Assembly (NCBI GenBank): GCA_021464245.1
Contig: JADCRB010000007.1
Location: 3,844,532 to 3,908,531 of the forward strand
Length of the DNA stretch: 64,000 bases
DNA from: Carallia brachiata
Taxonomy: Eukaryota; Streptophyta; Magnoliopsida; Malpighiales; Rhizophoraceae
Direction of reading: 5' to 3'
The number at the start of each line of letters is the position of its first letter. The first letter of the stretch is position 1. This document shows, piece by piece, positions 1 to 12,022 of this stretch. The translations under genes were made by a program, and so were the position numbers. The notes beneath the pieces were generated by a model. That model was not told the origin of the DNA, made no database searches, and worked only from the letters and a program-made list of their open reading frames with translations.

Positions 1-2019
1 TTAACTGAAACTCAAATTAAAAACTTTCAATCGTAAAAAGGATTTCAGTATTAAGTGAAAAATAATTCGTTAGTAAGAGGATCTATAATTATAAATCTCC
101 ATATGAACATGAATCAAGATAGAAAGTTGAATTACTAGTTAAATTGATAGACAAATAATATTTAAATATTTTATAATATCTAGAAATTTTACATTTATAA
201 TTTATATAAAGAATTTGAATGAATGTAAATATTTTTCATGATTATTAAAATGGAATGACATTTATTTGTTTGATAGTTTAGGATAAATTTATCATTTAAT
301 GTAAAATACAAATATATCGTGAAATACTACAAATAATACACTTCGTAGTTTAGTGGGTGGGAAGCCCGAGGAAACTGATCGAAAGTGTGAATTATCAATT
401 TATCGATCTAACCTGACTAACTGAATCGTGTTAAATTTAATAATTATGATTAGAGCTACCGTGACCTTTCATGAAAAATTGATTTTTTTTATTTTTTAAA
501 GATGTGTTTATTTCATAAGATATAATGAGATAATATAAATAAAAAGTCAACTATCATATCTTAGTCTATAGTTGCTGAATAAGTTAAACATAAAATATGA
601 TAATGTGAGTTTATTATTTCATGATATTATCCTTCTTGCTCATGTAGACTAGTATATCGAATCACATAAACTAGTATTGATAAATTATATATTTATTAAA
701 ATATCTGTTTAATTAAAATAAAATTTAAATATTTTTAAAAAATTAATATTAAATTAAAAATATATTTCTCTCCTACTTCGTCTCTCTCTCTCTCTCTTTC
801 CTTTCTCTCTCCTTCTTCTTCCCTCTCTTCTCCCTCTGTCCTCATTCTTTCATTCCTCCCTCTCTTTTCCCTCCTAACATGGCCTGTGGCTTTGCAGGCT
901 TCTAGATCATAGTGTCACTCTCATCCTCTCTCTCTCTCTCTCTCTCGTTTGAGTGTGTTTGGAATGCAAGGAAAAGAGGGGAAAGGAAGAGAAAAAGAAG
1001 GAAAGTATAGAGAAAATAAAATTGTTTGGATTGATAGAGAAAGTTGAGAGAAAGAAAATATGTGAAAGAAAATGTGAATAGTAATTTGTGAGTAAAAAAG
1101 TTGAGAGAAAATAAAATTGTTTGGAGTGGTAGAAAAAAATGAGAGAAAGAAAGTATAGTAAAAGAAAAGGTAAATTGTAATTTGTGAGAGAAAAAGTAGA
1201 AAGAAAATAAAGTTGTTTGGAGTGGTATAGAAAGTAAGGAGAAAGAAAAGTGAGAAAGAAAAATAAATGGTAATGATTATACTTTTTTTCTTTCCCTCTT
1301 AATTTTTTCTCACACACCAAATGTAGCATTAGTTTTCATGCTATGTTTTCAATGGGCCTTTTTTATATAAATTGCAAAATTTATATCTTAGAATTTATTT
1401 AATTTTTTTCTTAAAAAAATTTTAAAAAAAGTTAATTTAATTTCTTTTGATATCTTAAAATTTATTTGTATAAATAAATTTAATGCTTAATTTTTTAAAA
1501 TATTTTTTTATATAAATTTAATAATTAATGAGTAGTATAATGTATAATGACATGTAAATAAAAATTTAATTTTATTGCTTAATTTTAACTATTTTTAATT
1601 AAAAATATTAAAATTAATGATAAATGTAAGTCAATTATTTTTAACGCTAAAATTTTTTTTTTGATATACTATATTATATTGTCTCATATCATCCAAACAT
1701 TGAATAAAATAATTATTTTATCCTATTTGATACTATTTAAACTTGTTATAATTTAATGGTTTAGTCTATCTTATATTATATTGATTTATAATATTTTATA
1801 CTAAACTATGCATACCATACGCCCCCTAACTGAATATAAATAGTATACTAGGTGAGTGGTTGGGGAGCACGAGGACTCGTTGATCATCCAAGCAACACGC
1901 CCAAGAATTGGTAAGTTTTGCTAACCTTTCAACACTCTCGTAAGACATGTCAAATGCCTCGGAGTGGTTTGGAAAACAGGTTTATCATATTTGTATATGG
2001 TTTCTTTTAATTGTTATTT
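1..2019. other. AT-rich intergenic flank with pyrimidine tracts
   Basis: No credible gene is visible. The stretch is mostly A/T, with a C/T-rich tract at about 763-880 and a second CT microsatellite at about 923-946. From 945 to 1330 it holds the purine-rich repeated element described separately. The long minus-strand open frame across 907-1329 is a by-product of that repeat: its translation is Phe/Leu/Ser-rich and periodic, so I do not call it a gene. Confidence 0.7.
945..1330. repeat. Purine-rich dispersed element, copy 1, with internal ~95-bp tandem repeats
   Basis: A G/A-rich block starts near GTGTTTGGAATG and ends near CACACACCAAATG, which form imperfect inverted ends. Inside, a unit containing AAAATAAAATTGTTTGGA recurs about every 95 bp (near 1015, 1110 and 1207). 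The word AATTTGTGAGAGAAAAA at about 1179 also occurs at about 34135 and, in reverse complement, at about 20010. The block is therefore one of at least three members of a repeat family in this window. The family identity is unknown; a non-autonomous DNA element is likely. Confidence 0.5.
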
Positions 2020-4615
2020 ACGAAAAACTTTTCCTTAACGTTGTGATTGTTGCAAATGATGGAAAGTCCAGTCTGCAAAATTGAATTAGAAGGAAGCAAG
2101 AGATGCAAGGGAAGGGAAGAATACTTTTTTCAAACATATATTTTTAATCTTTTAGAAATAGTAGTCAAGAGCTAGAGAATGAGAAATATGAGGACATGAA
2201 CAATGTTTTTCTGTTCATGTGATTGAGGTAAACTACCTCAACTATTTTAGTCAGTGGAACCTTTTTTTTGGCAATTTTCTCTATTGGAAAGAGAGGAAAA
2301 CAAAAATGAAGATAGCACGATTGTAATAGATAAATCGAAATACCACTATACAAATTTATGAAAATAGAAAAATAATGAAAAAAAGGTAATTGAACCGAAA
2401 AGAAAATAATTGGTGAAATTCTTTTAAGATAAAAGTGATATGTGCTGTTTGATAACTGAAATTTAAAAAAAAGATTAACTATTAAATATTATTAAATAAA
2501 ATATATAACTATTTTTATAATACTTAAAATTAAATTCTGTAATGAAACCCTTACACCAAAATCTTAGGAATTACACGTTGTAGGTCTGTGTGTTAGGTAA
2601 GGTTGCTCTATTGATTATTTCCTTCCGTCTCACATTTTCTTCCCAATTAAACAAGGCAACAAAGAATTCCTACAACCTTACAGCATTAACATGAAATATA
2701 TTTTTAAATTTAGAGCAAAACTCCGTTACCAATCTAACTTAGCATAATCTAATATAATTTTGACTTCATATTACATTTGCATTTTGCGCATGAAAATTGA
2801 GATAAAAATATCAGGTATGAACTAATACATTCACATCTATAATTATTTTGAGGAACCAATTTAATTAGAATTGTAAAAAGTGTGTATCTTCTACTACAAA
2901 AAATAAAGTTCAAATCTTAATTTCTCCGCTCACCTCTCTCCTCTTCAATGATAAGCTATCATCCTCACTATAAAAAAAAAAAAACAAATATAATTATTTT
3001 TATGAAAATTTTGAAATATAACCACCGTTGCTTATCATCAATGTTGATTATTGACATGCGTATTACTCCCGAGCAGTTTTTTTTATATAAATATTATTCA
3101 TTTGCTTAAATAATTTAAAATAAAAAAATTTAAAACAGTGTGAATATTAAAAAAATATTAATATATAGCTCATTATATGACATGCATAATTTGAAATTAT
3201 TGGACATGATATCTAATTTTTTTTTGAAAAATAATATTACAAAATATATAATAATGCCCAATCACATATTTGAAAAATGCTTCCTAAAAGTCGAATTTCT
3301 ACTTTCTTTTCTTATCTTTTTATTACAAGGGAGACCAAAAAAGTCTAAAAAATAAGAATAATTACTAAGATTTGAATATAAGATCAAAATATCTCGATAA
3401 AATATCTTAATTAATTGTGTTAAAAATGGGTCTCTCATTTTTCCTCCCCATTTTTTCTCTTTTACAGTTCAATTTTCTTGTATTATGGGGTTATTATTGG
3501 TCATCTAGACCTGTAAAAAGCCACTATGTGTCTTCTTTTATTTGTTTGTGAATAAATGGATATGATTCAATTTGTATCCATCCCATCAGTTATTTTAGCC
3601 ATACTTTTTTATATTATTACAGTTCTTTTTATCTCACCAAAATGTTGTTTTTTAACCAAAATTTTAGCTTCCTTTTTTTAATGAAGCTATTGATATCTTT
3701 CTTTATGTCTGTTTTATTTTTCATTTTTTAATTTTTTTATATTGAAATAACTAATCTAATCAAGTCATATTATTAATTGCTATTTCTTGAGATTGATTTA
3801 GCTTAGAGCTGAGTTTTATACTCACATTGTACAGCCGCATATGTCTACCATACACACTAATAAAGTGCAAATAATTATTAATTTAGTGTAATTATATTAA
3901 TAATATATGAAATAATAAAATTAAAATTTAAAATTAGATGAATATTACTTTAAAATTTAAAATATAAATTTCATATAGTATATGCTAAAAAAATAAATTT
4001 TTTTCTTTGAAAAAAATTCTTTTTCTTCGCGCAGCAAACTTTTTCGTTTGGCTTGTTACGTTTAAATTAGTTTTCAAGATGCTAAATCAATGTTTAAGAT
4101 CCTCATAAAATATGACAAAGATGCAAAGTTGTAGAAGGTGAATCGCGATGATATTACCGTCATGAATATAGGTCCAAAGTGCTACTAGAACAGAAAAGAT
4201 TTTATTGGTTGGTACTGAAAATTCATTAAATTTATAATAATATTTCAGATTTATGGCTTATAGAAAAATAAGAATTTTGTTTTGGTTCATATCTAATTCA
4301 TAGTATGAAAATCAAAGATGGAAAAAATAAAAATTTAAATTTTTAAGTATTACCTGTCTACAGGAGATGATCTTACTATCAAGCATTAATAAAAAAAAAA
4401 CTTAATCCTCAATTTCACAGTTTATCTAAAAAAAAAAAACCCCACAAATTGCTTGCAATTAAATTAATATAGCTAACAACCCTGTGAAAAAAAAAAATTA
4501 TACGTAAAAGTGATTTTTTGCCTCTCATTATAGTTTGAAAGTATGCTTTTAATAATTTAATATAGTGATTATTGTCTATTGTAAGTGGTAAAACTAACAA
4601 TCTTACTGTCCCTAC

Positions 4616-4620
<5 letters not shown>

Positions 4621-4659
<39 letters not shown>
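4621..4659. repeat. (TA)n microsatellite in SVP copy A promoter
   Basis: About 19 uninterrupted TA units lie roughly 0.5 kb upstream of the TATA box of copy A. The matching place in copy B has no such run, so the tract arose or was lost after the duplication. Confidence 0.9.
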
Positions 4660-4662
<3 letters not shown>

Positions 4663-5130
4663 AAAAAAGGCAAATTAAATATATAACCATCAGAATAAGG
4701 GATTAAAAATTTGCCCAAACACAATACCCCTATTTATCGGGCGAAGGCGAGAGGATAATATTGAATGCACCGGCAGTAGGAGGTACAACGAAGTGGGGCA
4801 ATGGATGAAGCATGTCTATCCATCTATGTACGAAAAGCCATCATCCACACATAAAAAATATATATTTTTTTTCTTAATCAATTATTGTTTTAAAATAATA
4901 TAATAAATAAAATAAAATAAGCCAAAAAGAAGAAATCTATAGCTTTCATTGATCATTGCCGATGATGTAAATTTAAAAAGAAAAAACAAAAATAACTATT
5001 TTTCATTGATCCATCCAAGTCTGTGCTTTCCTTTCTTAGCTATGATTTTCTTTCCTAAGCTTTTCAACCCAAAAGAGAAAATGTAAGAAGAAAACAGACA
5101 GAAGATAATAGAAGGAAGACTCTGTTTGGC

Positions 5131-5137
5131 TATAAAA
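5131..5137 (+). promoter_or_regulatory. TATA box of SVP copy A
   Basis: TATAAAAG lies 444 bp upstream of the ATG and is conserved at the same place in copy B (25130). It is followed by a CT-repeat leader (about 5173-5197), typical of plant 5' leaders. A leader intron is plausible, from the donor AAAG/GTAAAC near 5307 to the acceptor TTTGCAG ending near 5470. The acceptor AG is not present in copy B. Confidence 0.65.
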
Positions 5138-5172
5138 GGGAAATGGAGCTTTCCTTTATTGAACATACTATT

Positions 5173-5203
<31 letters not shown>

Positions 5204-6566
5204 CTCTCTTTTTCTTGCCCTTTCTCTCTCTAGTTTCAACTTTCTCTAAATGGTAGCTTTGGGTTCCTTTGATCAGACCTAACTCGAGATATTCTACCAG
5301 ACAAAGGTAAACAAGGAAAACCCATCAGTTCTTCTCTCCCTTTTATTCTATACACACGTTCATGGGCCAAGATTGGTGCTTTTTTTTCCCTTGCTTCTGG
5401 GTTTTTTCTTGACTGGATCTGAACTAAAAATAGCTAGGGTTTCTCTTAGATTTTAATTTCAAATTTGCAGAACACCCCATCACTTTTCGAAGCTCTTTTT
5501 CCCTGCCATTTTTTGCTTTTTATCTGATTTTTGACTGATGTTTTAAAGGAAGGTTGTTGGGAAAAGGAGGCTCCATGGCTAGAGAGAAGATCAAGATCAA
5601 GAAGATTGACAACATCACTGCAAGACAAGTAACCTTCTCCAAGAGGAGGCGAGGGCTTTTAAAGAAAGCTGCAGAACTTTCTGTTCTCTGTGATGCTGAG
5701 GTTGCTCTAATTATTTTCTCCTGGCAAGCTCTTTGACTATGCTAGCTCCAGGTACGTCATTTTGTATTTTAGGCTCTTCAATTCAATGGCGGCGATCCGT
5801 CTATTCCAGCTTTTTATCAAGTTTTTCTGTGCATTTGTACATGCATGTGTGTGCACACGTCTGACGAGAATATAAATCTGAGAGGGGGCTCCGTGGGATT
5901 GTGAGCTAGTGAGTTAGTCTTAACCGGAGAAAAAACGAGGAAACGAAAAGAATAGAAAACCTCGTGCCATACAGATTTGTCTGATTTAACTGTCTGAAAC
6001 TAGGGAAGAAATTAAATTACTCTACGGCGACACAAGTTTCTATTTAGTTTCTGGTCGTTTCTCTTAAGGAATAGGCAGCGAAAAACCTATTTTTGGCAGC
6101 ATTCACGTGGTTGCATTTGGCTGATTTAGAAGCTTCTTTTCTCTGTAAGGGTCTTGTAACCTTTCCCGTTCTGAGGCCTTGCATTAATTTAAAAGTTCTC
6201 CCTTTCTTTACCAACAATTGGTGAAAAATTACGTCATGATCATGAAATCCTTTTAATTTCCACATAAAATCTTCCATTTTTTCCAATTTTTATTTCTTGC
6301 CGTCCGAGCATTTTTCCCTTGACCGTAGATGTAAACTGGGTTTTTCTTATCTGTTCTCAAGGTGTCGATGAACTAATCCAATTTTAAACCTAGCTACATA
6401 GGACATGCCTGAAATTCACAATAGCAGCCGTGTAATTGGGTAGTTTTCATCTTAGATGCGATCTACTAGTATATCTAAGGAGTTAAAAGTCGATAAGATT
6501 ATTTGGTGTGAAAATTTTATATGAAGAAGAGTCTTGAAGGGAGTCTTTTCTTTGTTGTGTGTGCAC

Positions 6567-6567
<1 letters not shown>

Positions 6568-6596
<29 letters not shown>
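6568..6596. repeat. (GT)n microsatellite in intron 1 of SVP copy A
   Basis: About 14 GT units, also present but shorter in copy B (26720-26744). The tract therefore predates the duplication. Confidence 0.9.
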
Positions 6597-6597
<1 letters not shown>

Positions 6598-6942
6598 CTC
6601 TGTGTGTACGTTCAAGGAAATTGAAGGAAGTATTTTCTTTCTTAGAGTAGTGTACTGGGGAAATAAGTGATGAACTGTTCACTCAGATTGTACTTTTGGT
6701 TGGTATTCGAATTGAAATTAACTTGTGCACAATGCGTTTGATTATTATTTATGTATATAATATAATTATAGCAAATGGTTTCTTCATGGAAAAACGTGGC
6801 CCTGGCTTGGGCAGTTTGATCAAGTGGATATTCTTTAATTATAAAGTGATATAACATTACTTAAAATGTTGGAATCTTTTTGGTTGATGAGATTTTGGAA
6901 ATTTTTCGGTAGTTGTTAATTTTACTTACTTTTCTTTTACGA

Positions 6943-7045
6943 GGATAATTCACTTATAATTTTATATTATACAATTTTTTTTTTCGTTTCAAGTATACCC
7001 AACACATTGTGTGGTGTATATAAGATTATAAGTAAGTTATATTCA
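6943..7045. mobile_element. Fold-back MITE-like element in intron 1 of copy A
   Basis: The left arm ATTCACTTATAATTTTATAT and the right arm ATATAAGATTATAAGT pair as inverted repeats across about 100 bp. Related sequence occurs at about 27548-27640, 48255-48330 and, reversed, 50280-50355. In copy B the relative lies at a different place in intron 1, so the two are probably separate insertions. No coding capacity is present. Confidence 0.5.
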
Positions 7046-7865
7046 CAAAAAAAAAATGTGAATCAAATTGGAAATCTCCAAATCAAATTTCTCTCTTCTT
7101 GGTTTATAAATGCCTGGTAAAATGTTTTGAACCACGCATACATTTCTGCCTATCCCAAATAAAAGGATTGAATTTCCCTGCAACAATATGTTTGTAAGAT
7201 TCTTCAATTTGCTTGCATATGAAATAACAAATGCCAAATTTTACTCAAGGGTTAGTACATTTGCGTGCATCTAAATTTTCAAGTTATAGTTTACATGACT
7301 AGTTATATCTGGTGAATCTATGGAAGCAATACTTGAAAAGAAATAAGAAGACCACTGAAACTTTTCAAAATAGATAATCATCGAAGTTAGTTACTTTTTG
7401 AAATTTCTTCAAAACATCTAGACATTAACCGTTGATCTTCAACTTAATGGTGCGAACCACTTAACATTTTGATAAATATTTTACCATCAACATCTAAATA
7501 TCATTCATTAAGGTAAACACAACATTAGAGCCCATTTCTGGTTAGACAAACAAAAACAATACGAAACAGTTTTAAGCCCTGCAGGAGCTAGGTTGTAGAT
7601 TAATCCAACAAAAAGATTGGCAAAGCTACACTCTATAGGAGCCAAATTTAAATAACCGATTGATCCACATACTCCAGTCTAATTGGTTTTGGAGAGTTAG
7701 GGAGCCGAGTTCCATATTTTGAACGGACTTAGTTGCGGAGTTGATACCCTTTCAAGGCAATGAAAGCTGATCCGCATGGTTCAAAGGCGGATCATCCACT
7801 TGCACAAATTATGTCGAAGCAAGCAAGGGATCACACCATGTTAACCCTTATTTGACGCTAGGTAG

Positions 7866-8036
7866 AATTCAGATTGTTTTTTTTTTTTTTTCGATGAATC
7901 AATATAAGTAATTTCATTAAAGAAAAAACAAGATTACAAAAAAATGGGCTGAAAGTAACCCCAATTGACAATGAAAGAAAATTACAAAAATAAAAAATAA
8001 AATTTTCACATCTAAGATATAAAGTAATTCAGATTG
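7866..8036 (-). mobile_element. 5'-truncated LINE-like 3' end with 11-bp target duplication
   Basis: The 149-bp insert 7877-8025 is flanked by perfect direct repeats AATTCAGATTG (7866-7876 and 8026-8036). It begins with a run of 15 T, which is a poly-A tail on the minus strand. The reverse complement resembles plant L1 3' ends, with a Lys/Phe-poor region and TTTAATGAAATT just before the tail. Copy B has a single uninterrupted target at about 28206, so the insertion is later than the duplication. Confidence 0.8.
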
Positions 8037-11000
8037 TGTTTATATTAATATAAAATGATCTTAATTAAATTTAATTCATTGTTTTGTTCAGTTGAGAGGA
8101 AATCTGAAATAATGGAAGTAAAGGTAACATTACCATGGAGAAGAACAAATTTTCTTGCGAAATTGTATACAGTGTGGTTCAGGCTGGAAGGAAAAGTCAG
8201 TCATATAAGATATGATCTTTTTCGATGAGTCGGAAGATATATTCTCTTCAGTTTCAATCTAATCCAAAATGAAGGTGGTGCAAGTTTCAATGGAAGTGAT
8301 TTATGTTTTTCTTCACATATACCTTGATGAAGCATAAAAGCTGTAGCAGTTGTTTGTCATTTGCAAAATGCATACAATTGTTTCACACTTGTTTCCTTTT
8401 CTCCATGTTCAGGTAAGAATATTGCTTTCATTCGTTCTCTTGATCCCTTTCTCCGATCTTCCTTTTCTGGATTGCTCCTTTCCACGGCCATAACGCTTGA
8501 AACATGGTTTATAAGATGATGGAAGTAGGAATCCGATTTCATTGGTGTTCCATGGCATTCTTCCCTGACGAAACTTTTTAAAAGCCCACTTTCATATTTT
8601 TAACATGTCAATCTTTTGGCGAACAATGCTATAAAGGTAGTTAGAATGGCTCCTTCCCTCGTCAAGTGAGTTGGTATTCATTTCAAATTGCTGTCCTAGC
8701 AGTAATTGTTTGACAACTTTTGCAGGCTAATTATCATATATTGCAGTTTATTGATTTGACATATTTTGAAATGATTTGAGTCTCTTTCGATGGTATTTGG
8801 TACCTTGTCAATTAAGCATGGTTGATGGGAGGAAATTTTTCTGAGAACTGTTGGTGACATTGGGGAAGTGGTTATTTTAGTCATCCTTTCGAAAACAATC
8901 TACATGTTTCCATAATTTTGCAAAAGCTTGCCAGAATTTGTGCAAGTAAAATTGAACCACCTATTAACTTCACTTAAAGTTATTTCTCTAAAAAATGAAC
9001 CATATATGAGCATTTTCTATTAATCTTATTTAGCAAGTTTTGTGCTTATCAATTTTAAACTAAGCATGTTAATCCCTAAATTTAACGTGTGTGTAGCTTC
9101 CATGTTTTATTTGGTACTCCAGTATTCAACATAGGTTTTGACTTAATTAATGTGTTCAAATGAAGTATGGAGGACACCCTCTCAAGGTGTAGTCTTCACT
9201 CGAGTACCATTGAAAAGCTGGATCAGCTTTCTCTTGAATTGCAGGTAACTCTTTTTTGGATTTTGCAACATAATATCATTTTTTCAAATTGTATTCCCTA
9301 TTCCATTCATTTCAAAGTTTATGTTAAAAGTTTTGCAGACTGTCAACACTTATATTTTCTTAATTTTTTCATTCTCGATTACAGTTGGAAAATAGTACTC
9401 ACATTCGATTAAGTGAGGAAGTTGCAGAAAAAAGCCACCAACTGAGGTATTATATTGGTAGAATTATGTACGAAATTGTGATGCCATTGTTTTAATTAAG
9501 TGCTTGCTTTAATACTGTTCCTTAATAACAGGCAGATGAGGGGAGAAGATCTCCAAGGACTAAATATAGAGGAATTATTACAATTGGAAAAAAGGCTTGA
9601 AGTAGGGCTTAGTCGCGTGCTTGAAACTAAGGTCTTGTGCACATGACATTGATGTGTGGCTTAACTATTCTTTTATGCTTTTGATTGCTTCAAGACTAAG
9701 TTGAATTTCTAAATGTACTCATAGGGTGAGAAGATTATGACGGAAATATCTGCTTTGGAAAAGAAGGTTAGATGTGAAAGCAAGCTTATATATGCTATAA
9801 GATTCTCATGGTAGATTTTCTAATTTATGGTTGTAACTAATTAATACTTTTCTTTTAACAGCTCAAGATTTTATTCATAAGCATTTCAAAATACTTTGAT
9901 ATAAATAAAATAATATAAGGCTAGTCTACCACATACTTGCATGTAGTTTCTTATATACCAAACATACTTTCAAGAAATACCCCTCCACAAAAATACATGT
10001 AAAAAGCTAGCATCAATTTTCACATTAGCTCTAATAAACGATCCATGAACTCTACATAGTATGTCTAGAAACTCACATTAAACCAACCATACAACCAACT
10101 CATCCTCTTAAACTGTTCCAATCATATCAAGAGCATCTGCAAAGTTACGAATTATGATTTTTTTTGGGAAAAAAAAGAGGTTTTAGATGATAATGAGTAA
10201 TAAATTTAAAGTTCATAATTGGATATGACTAAAATCATTGTTAACTAATATATGATTAGAAGGAGGTTGTTAAATGCATGATTAACATTTATATGTTGAG
10301 TAATTAATGCATGTGCAATAATCATAAATAAAATATATTAAAGTTATGTATAAAAGTGATGTAAATGCTACTTTGTAACAATATTGTCGTCAAAAGGAGA
10401 TTTTTTTTTTCATACATGTGTTTGTGTGAAACTTGATAAATTTTATCATGCAATAGTATGCTTTTAGAGGTTAATGATCCTATAGATAGTAGATGTGATT
10501 TTGCATGATTTACATGTAATATTTGTTATTGTGAGTACATTATTGATATCAAAAAGAAGTTCAGAGAAACGAGAGGGAAAGTGTGGTTACATAGAGCATA
10601 ATTATATATATGTCAATGGTTGAAAGAATGTACATTGCTGAACTGCATAAAATTACCAAAAATTCGTCGTCCCTCTAGTGCATTCAATTCTCCATGAAAA
10701 TATGAAATATAATTGGCGGGTAAATATATCATAATTTATAGTTGTAATTTCTCCATAACCTTTGTTTCGATTCTTCCCATTATTATGCAGGAAGCACTGC
10801 TGCTGGAGGAGAATAAGCAACTAAAGCAGAAAGTAATCCATGCCAGGGTCGATACATTCATGTTGTAGATGTGATCCACTGGCTAACTTTGTGGTTCCTT
10901 TGTTGGCAGATGGCAATGTTGGGCAAGGCAAAAGGGCCTGTTCTTTTGGAACCGGATATAGCAGTCCAGGAGGAAGGCAAGTCATTGGGGTCTGCCACCA

Positions 11001-11071
11001 ACGTTTGCAGCTGCACCAGTGGCCCTCCTGCAGAGGATGATAGCTGCGACACCTCCCTCAAATTGGGGTAA

Positions 11072-12022
11072 GTTTTTCCATTAGCTACTTTTAGAAGTAT
11101 TTATTAATAATTAGCAACCTTTAGAAACTTAACTAAATACTTAATTTTCGACTTTATAAAATATCAGCAGCAACAGTAATCTCCAAATGTAAAACCAAAC
11201 AGCTCCGGAAGGGCCCAAGAGGCAGTTCCATAAGTTTAGTGGGATCCTTTGGATTTCCGCTTCCCAACAGCTCAGCTTGCCTTTGTACGTGGTTTTGAGG
11301 GGCCGACCGGCGTCGTCGTTGTTGGGTCAAAATCTAAACCAAGGCTGAGGTTGTCTGTTTAGCAAGATAGGTTACTTTTTATTTTCGATCTATTATAATT
11401 ACAAAATTACCCTTTTATCTTTTGACCAAGCATGGGGCAGTTATTATAGATCTTTCCGTGAACGCCAAACCAACGGTTAAGAACAAGGACGCTTGCGGCA
11501 CTCGATCAATTTTCTTTCGTAAACACCAAAGCAACAGTGCGTGCAAATAAGAAGGCGGCATTTAATGATTTTTTTTAAAAATTTTTATTTTGTAAATAGT
11601 TTTATATTGTAAAGTAATGGTATTCTTAGACTCTTTATTTATAGTGTATAAACAGTAATTTAGGTAGTAACAATAATATTTTTGAATACGCAATAGTGAG
11701 TTATAAAGTAAAAATATTATGTATAAAAAGAATAAATATTATTGTTCATTAAAGTTAGATCTTCAAGTTGTATATTTAATAAAATTTTAATTATAAATAT
11801 AAGGTATATTTTATAAAATTAACCTAACTATTGGTAAAAAGATCAATTATTATAATAAAATAAAAATAGAATGTTTAAAATGATCATTTTATTATTTAAT
11901 CAATAACGATTAGTATTATTTAATCAAACATTATAATTTTATTTTGTTCATATTAGAATAATTAATAATCAGCGATGGTAATAGTAACTACCAACAGGAA
12001 AACTAAATAAGCCCTCAATCAT
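11072..12022. other. Intergenic sequence downstream of SVP copy A
   Basis: This stretch is not shared with copy B. It contains a GC-richer patch at about 11190-11350, where an alternative last exon of copy A might lie: acceptor ending at 11275, then an open frame to TGA at 11346-11348. The rest is A/T-rich with no recognised gene. Confidence 0.5.

Larger units (their letters stand above)
2025..11068 (+). repeat. Segmental tandem duplication, upstream unit (A)
   Basis: This unit of about 9 kb matches 21600-31361 through promoter, exons and most intron sequence. The match begins around TTTTCCTTAA (2029 here, 21603 there). It stops at the donor of the last SVP intron (11068 here, 31361 there), after which the two sequences are unrelated. 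The offset between copies grows from 19574 at the start to 20133 at the ATG and 20293 at the end of exon 7, because unit B gained more insertions. Both units are in direct orientation. Confidence 0.85.
5575..11071 (+). pseudogene. SVP/JOINTLESS-like MADS-box gene, copy A, frameshifted in exon 1
   Basis: This is the upstream member of a tandem pair of StMADS11-clade MADS-box genes, which are DNA-binding regulators of flowering time, bud dormancy and meristem identity. Exons matching copy B are 5575-5751, 9166-9244, 9385-9446, 9532-9631, 9725-9766, 10791-10832 and 10910-11067, all with GT-AG boundaries and the same phases. Exon 1 is 177 bp against 182 bp in copy B. Five bases are missing where copy B encodes [10 protein letters not shown], so the frame runs into TGA after FSWQAL. 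Exon 1 also has GLLKKA in place of the usual GLFKKA. Exons 2-7 keep an open frame covering the K-box and C-terminal region and end in SLKLG. The matching exon 8 is absent. Reading through the last donor gives TAA at 11069. A possible replacement exon with acceptor CAG at 11273-11275 would restore the usual G-L-P ending, but this is weak. It is probably a recent pseudogene or a source of a MADS-less protein. A sequencing error is the main alternative. Confidence 0.85.

Noticed and set aside
907..1329. 140-codon minus-strand frame
   Set aside because: It lies on a purine-rich tandem repeat; the translation is repetitive Phe/Leu/Ser text with no domain.
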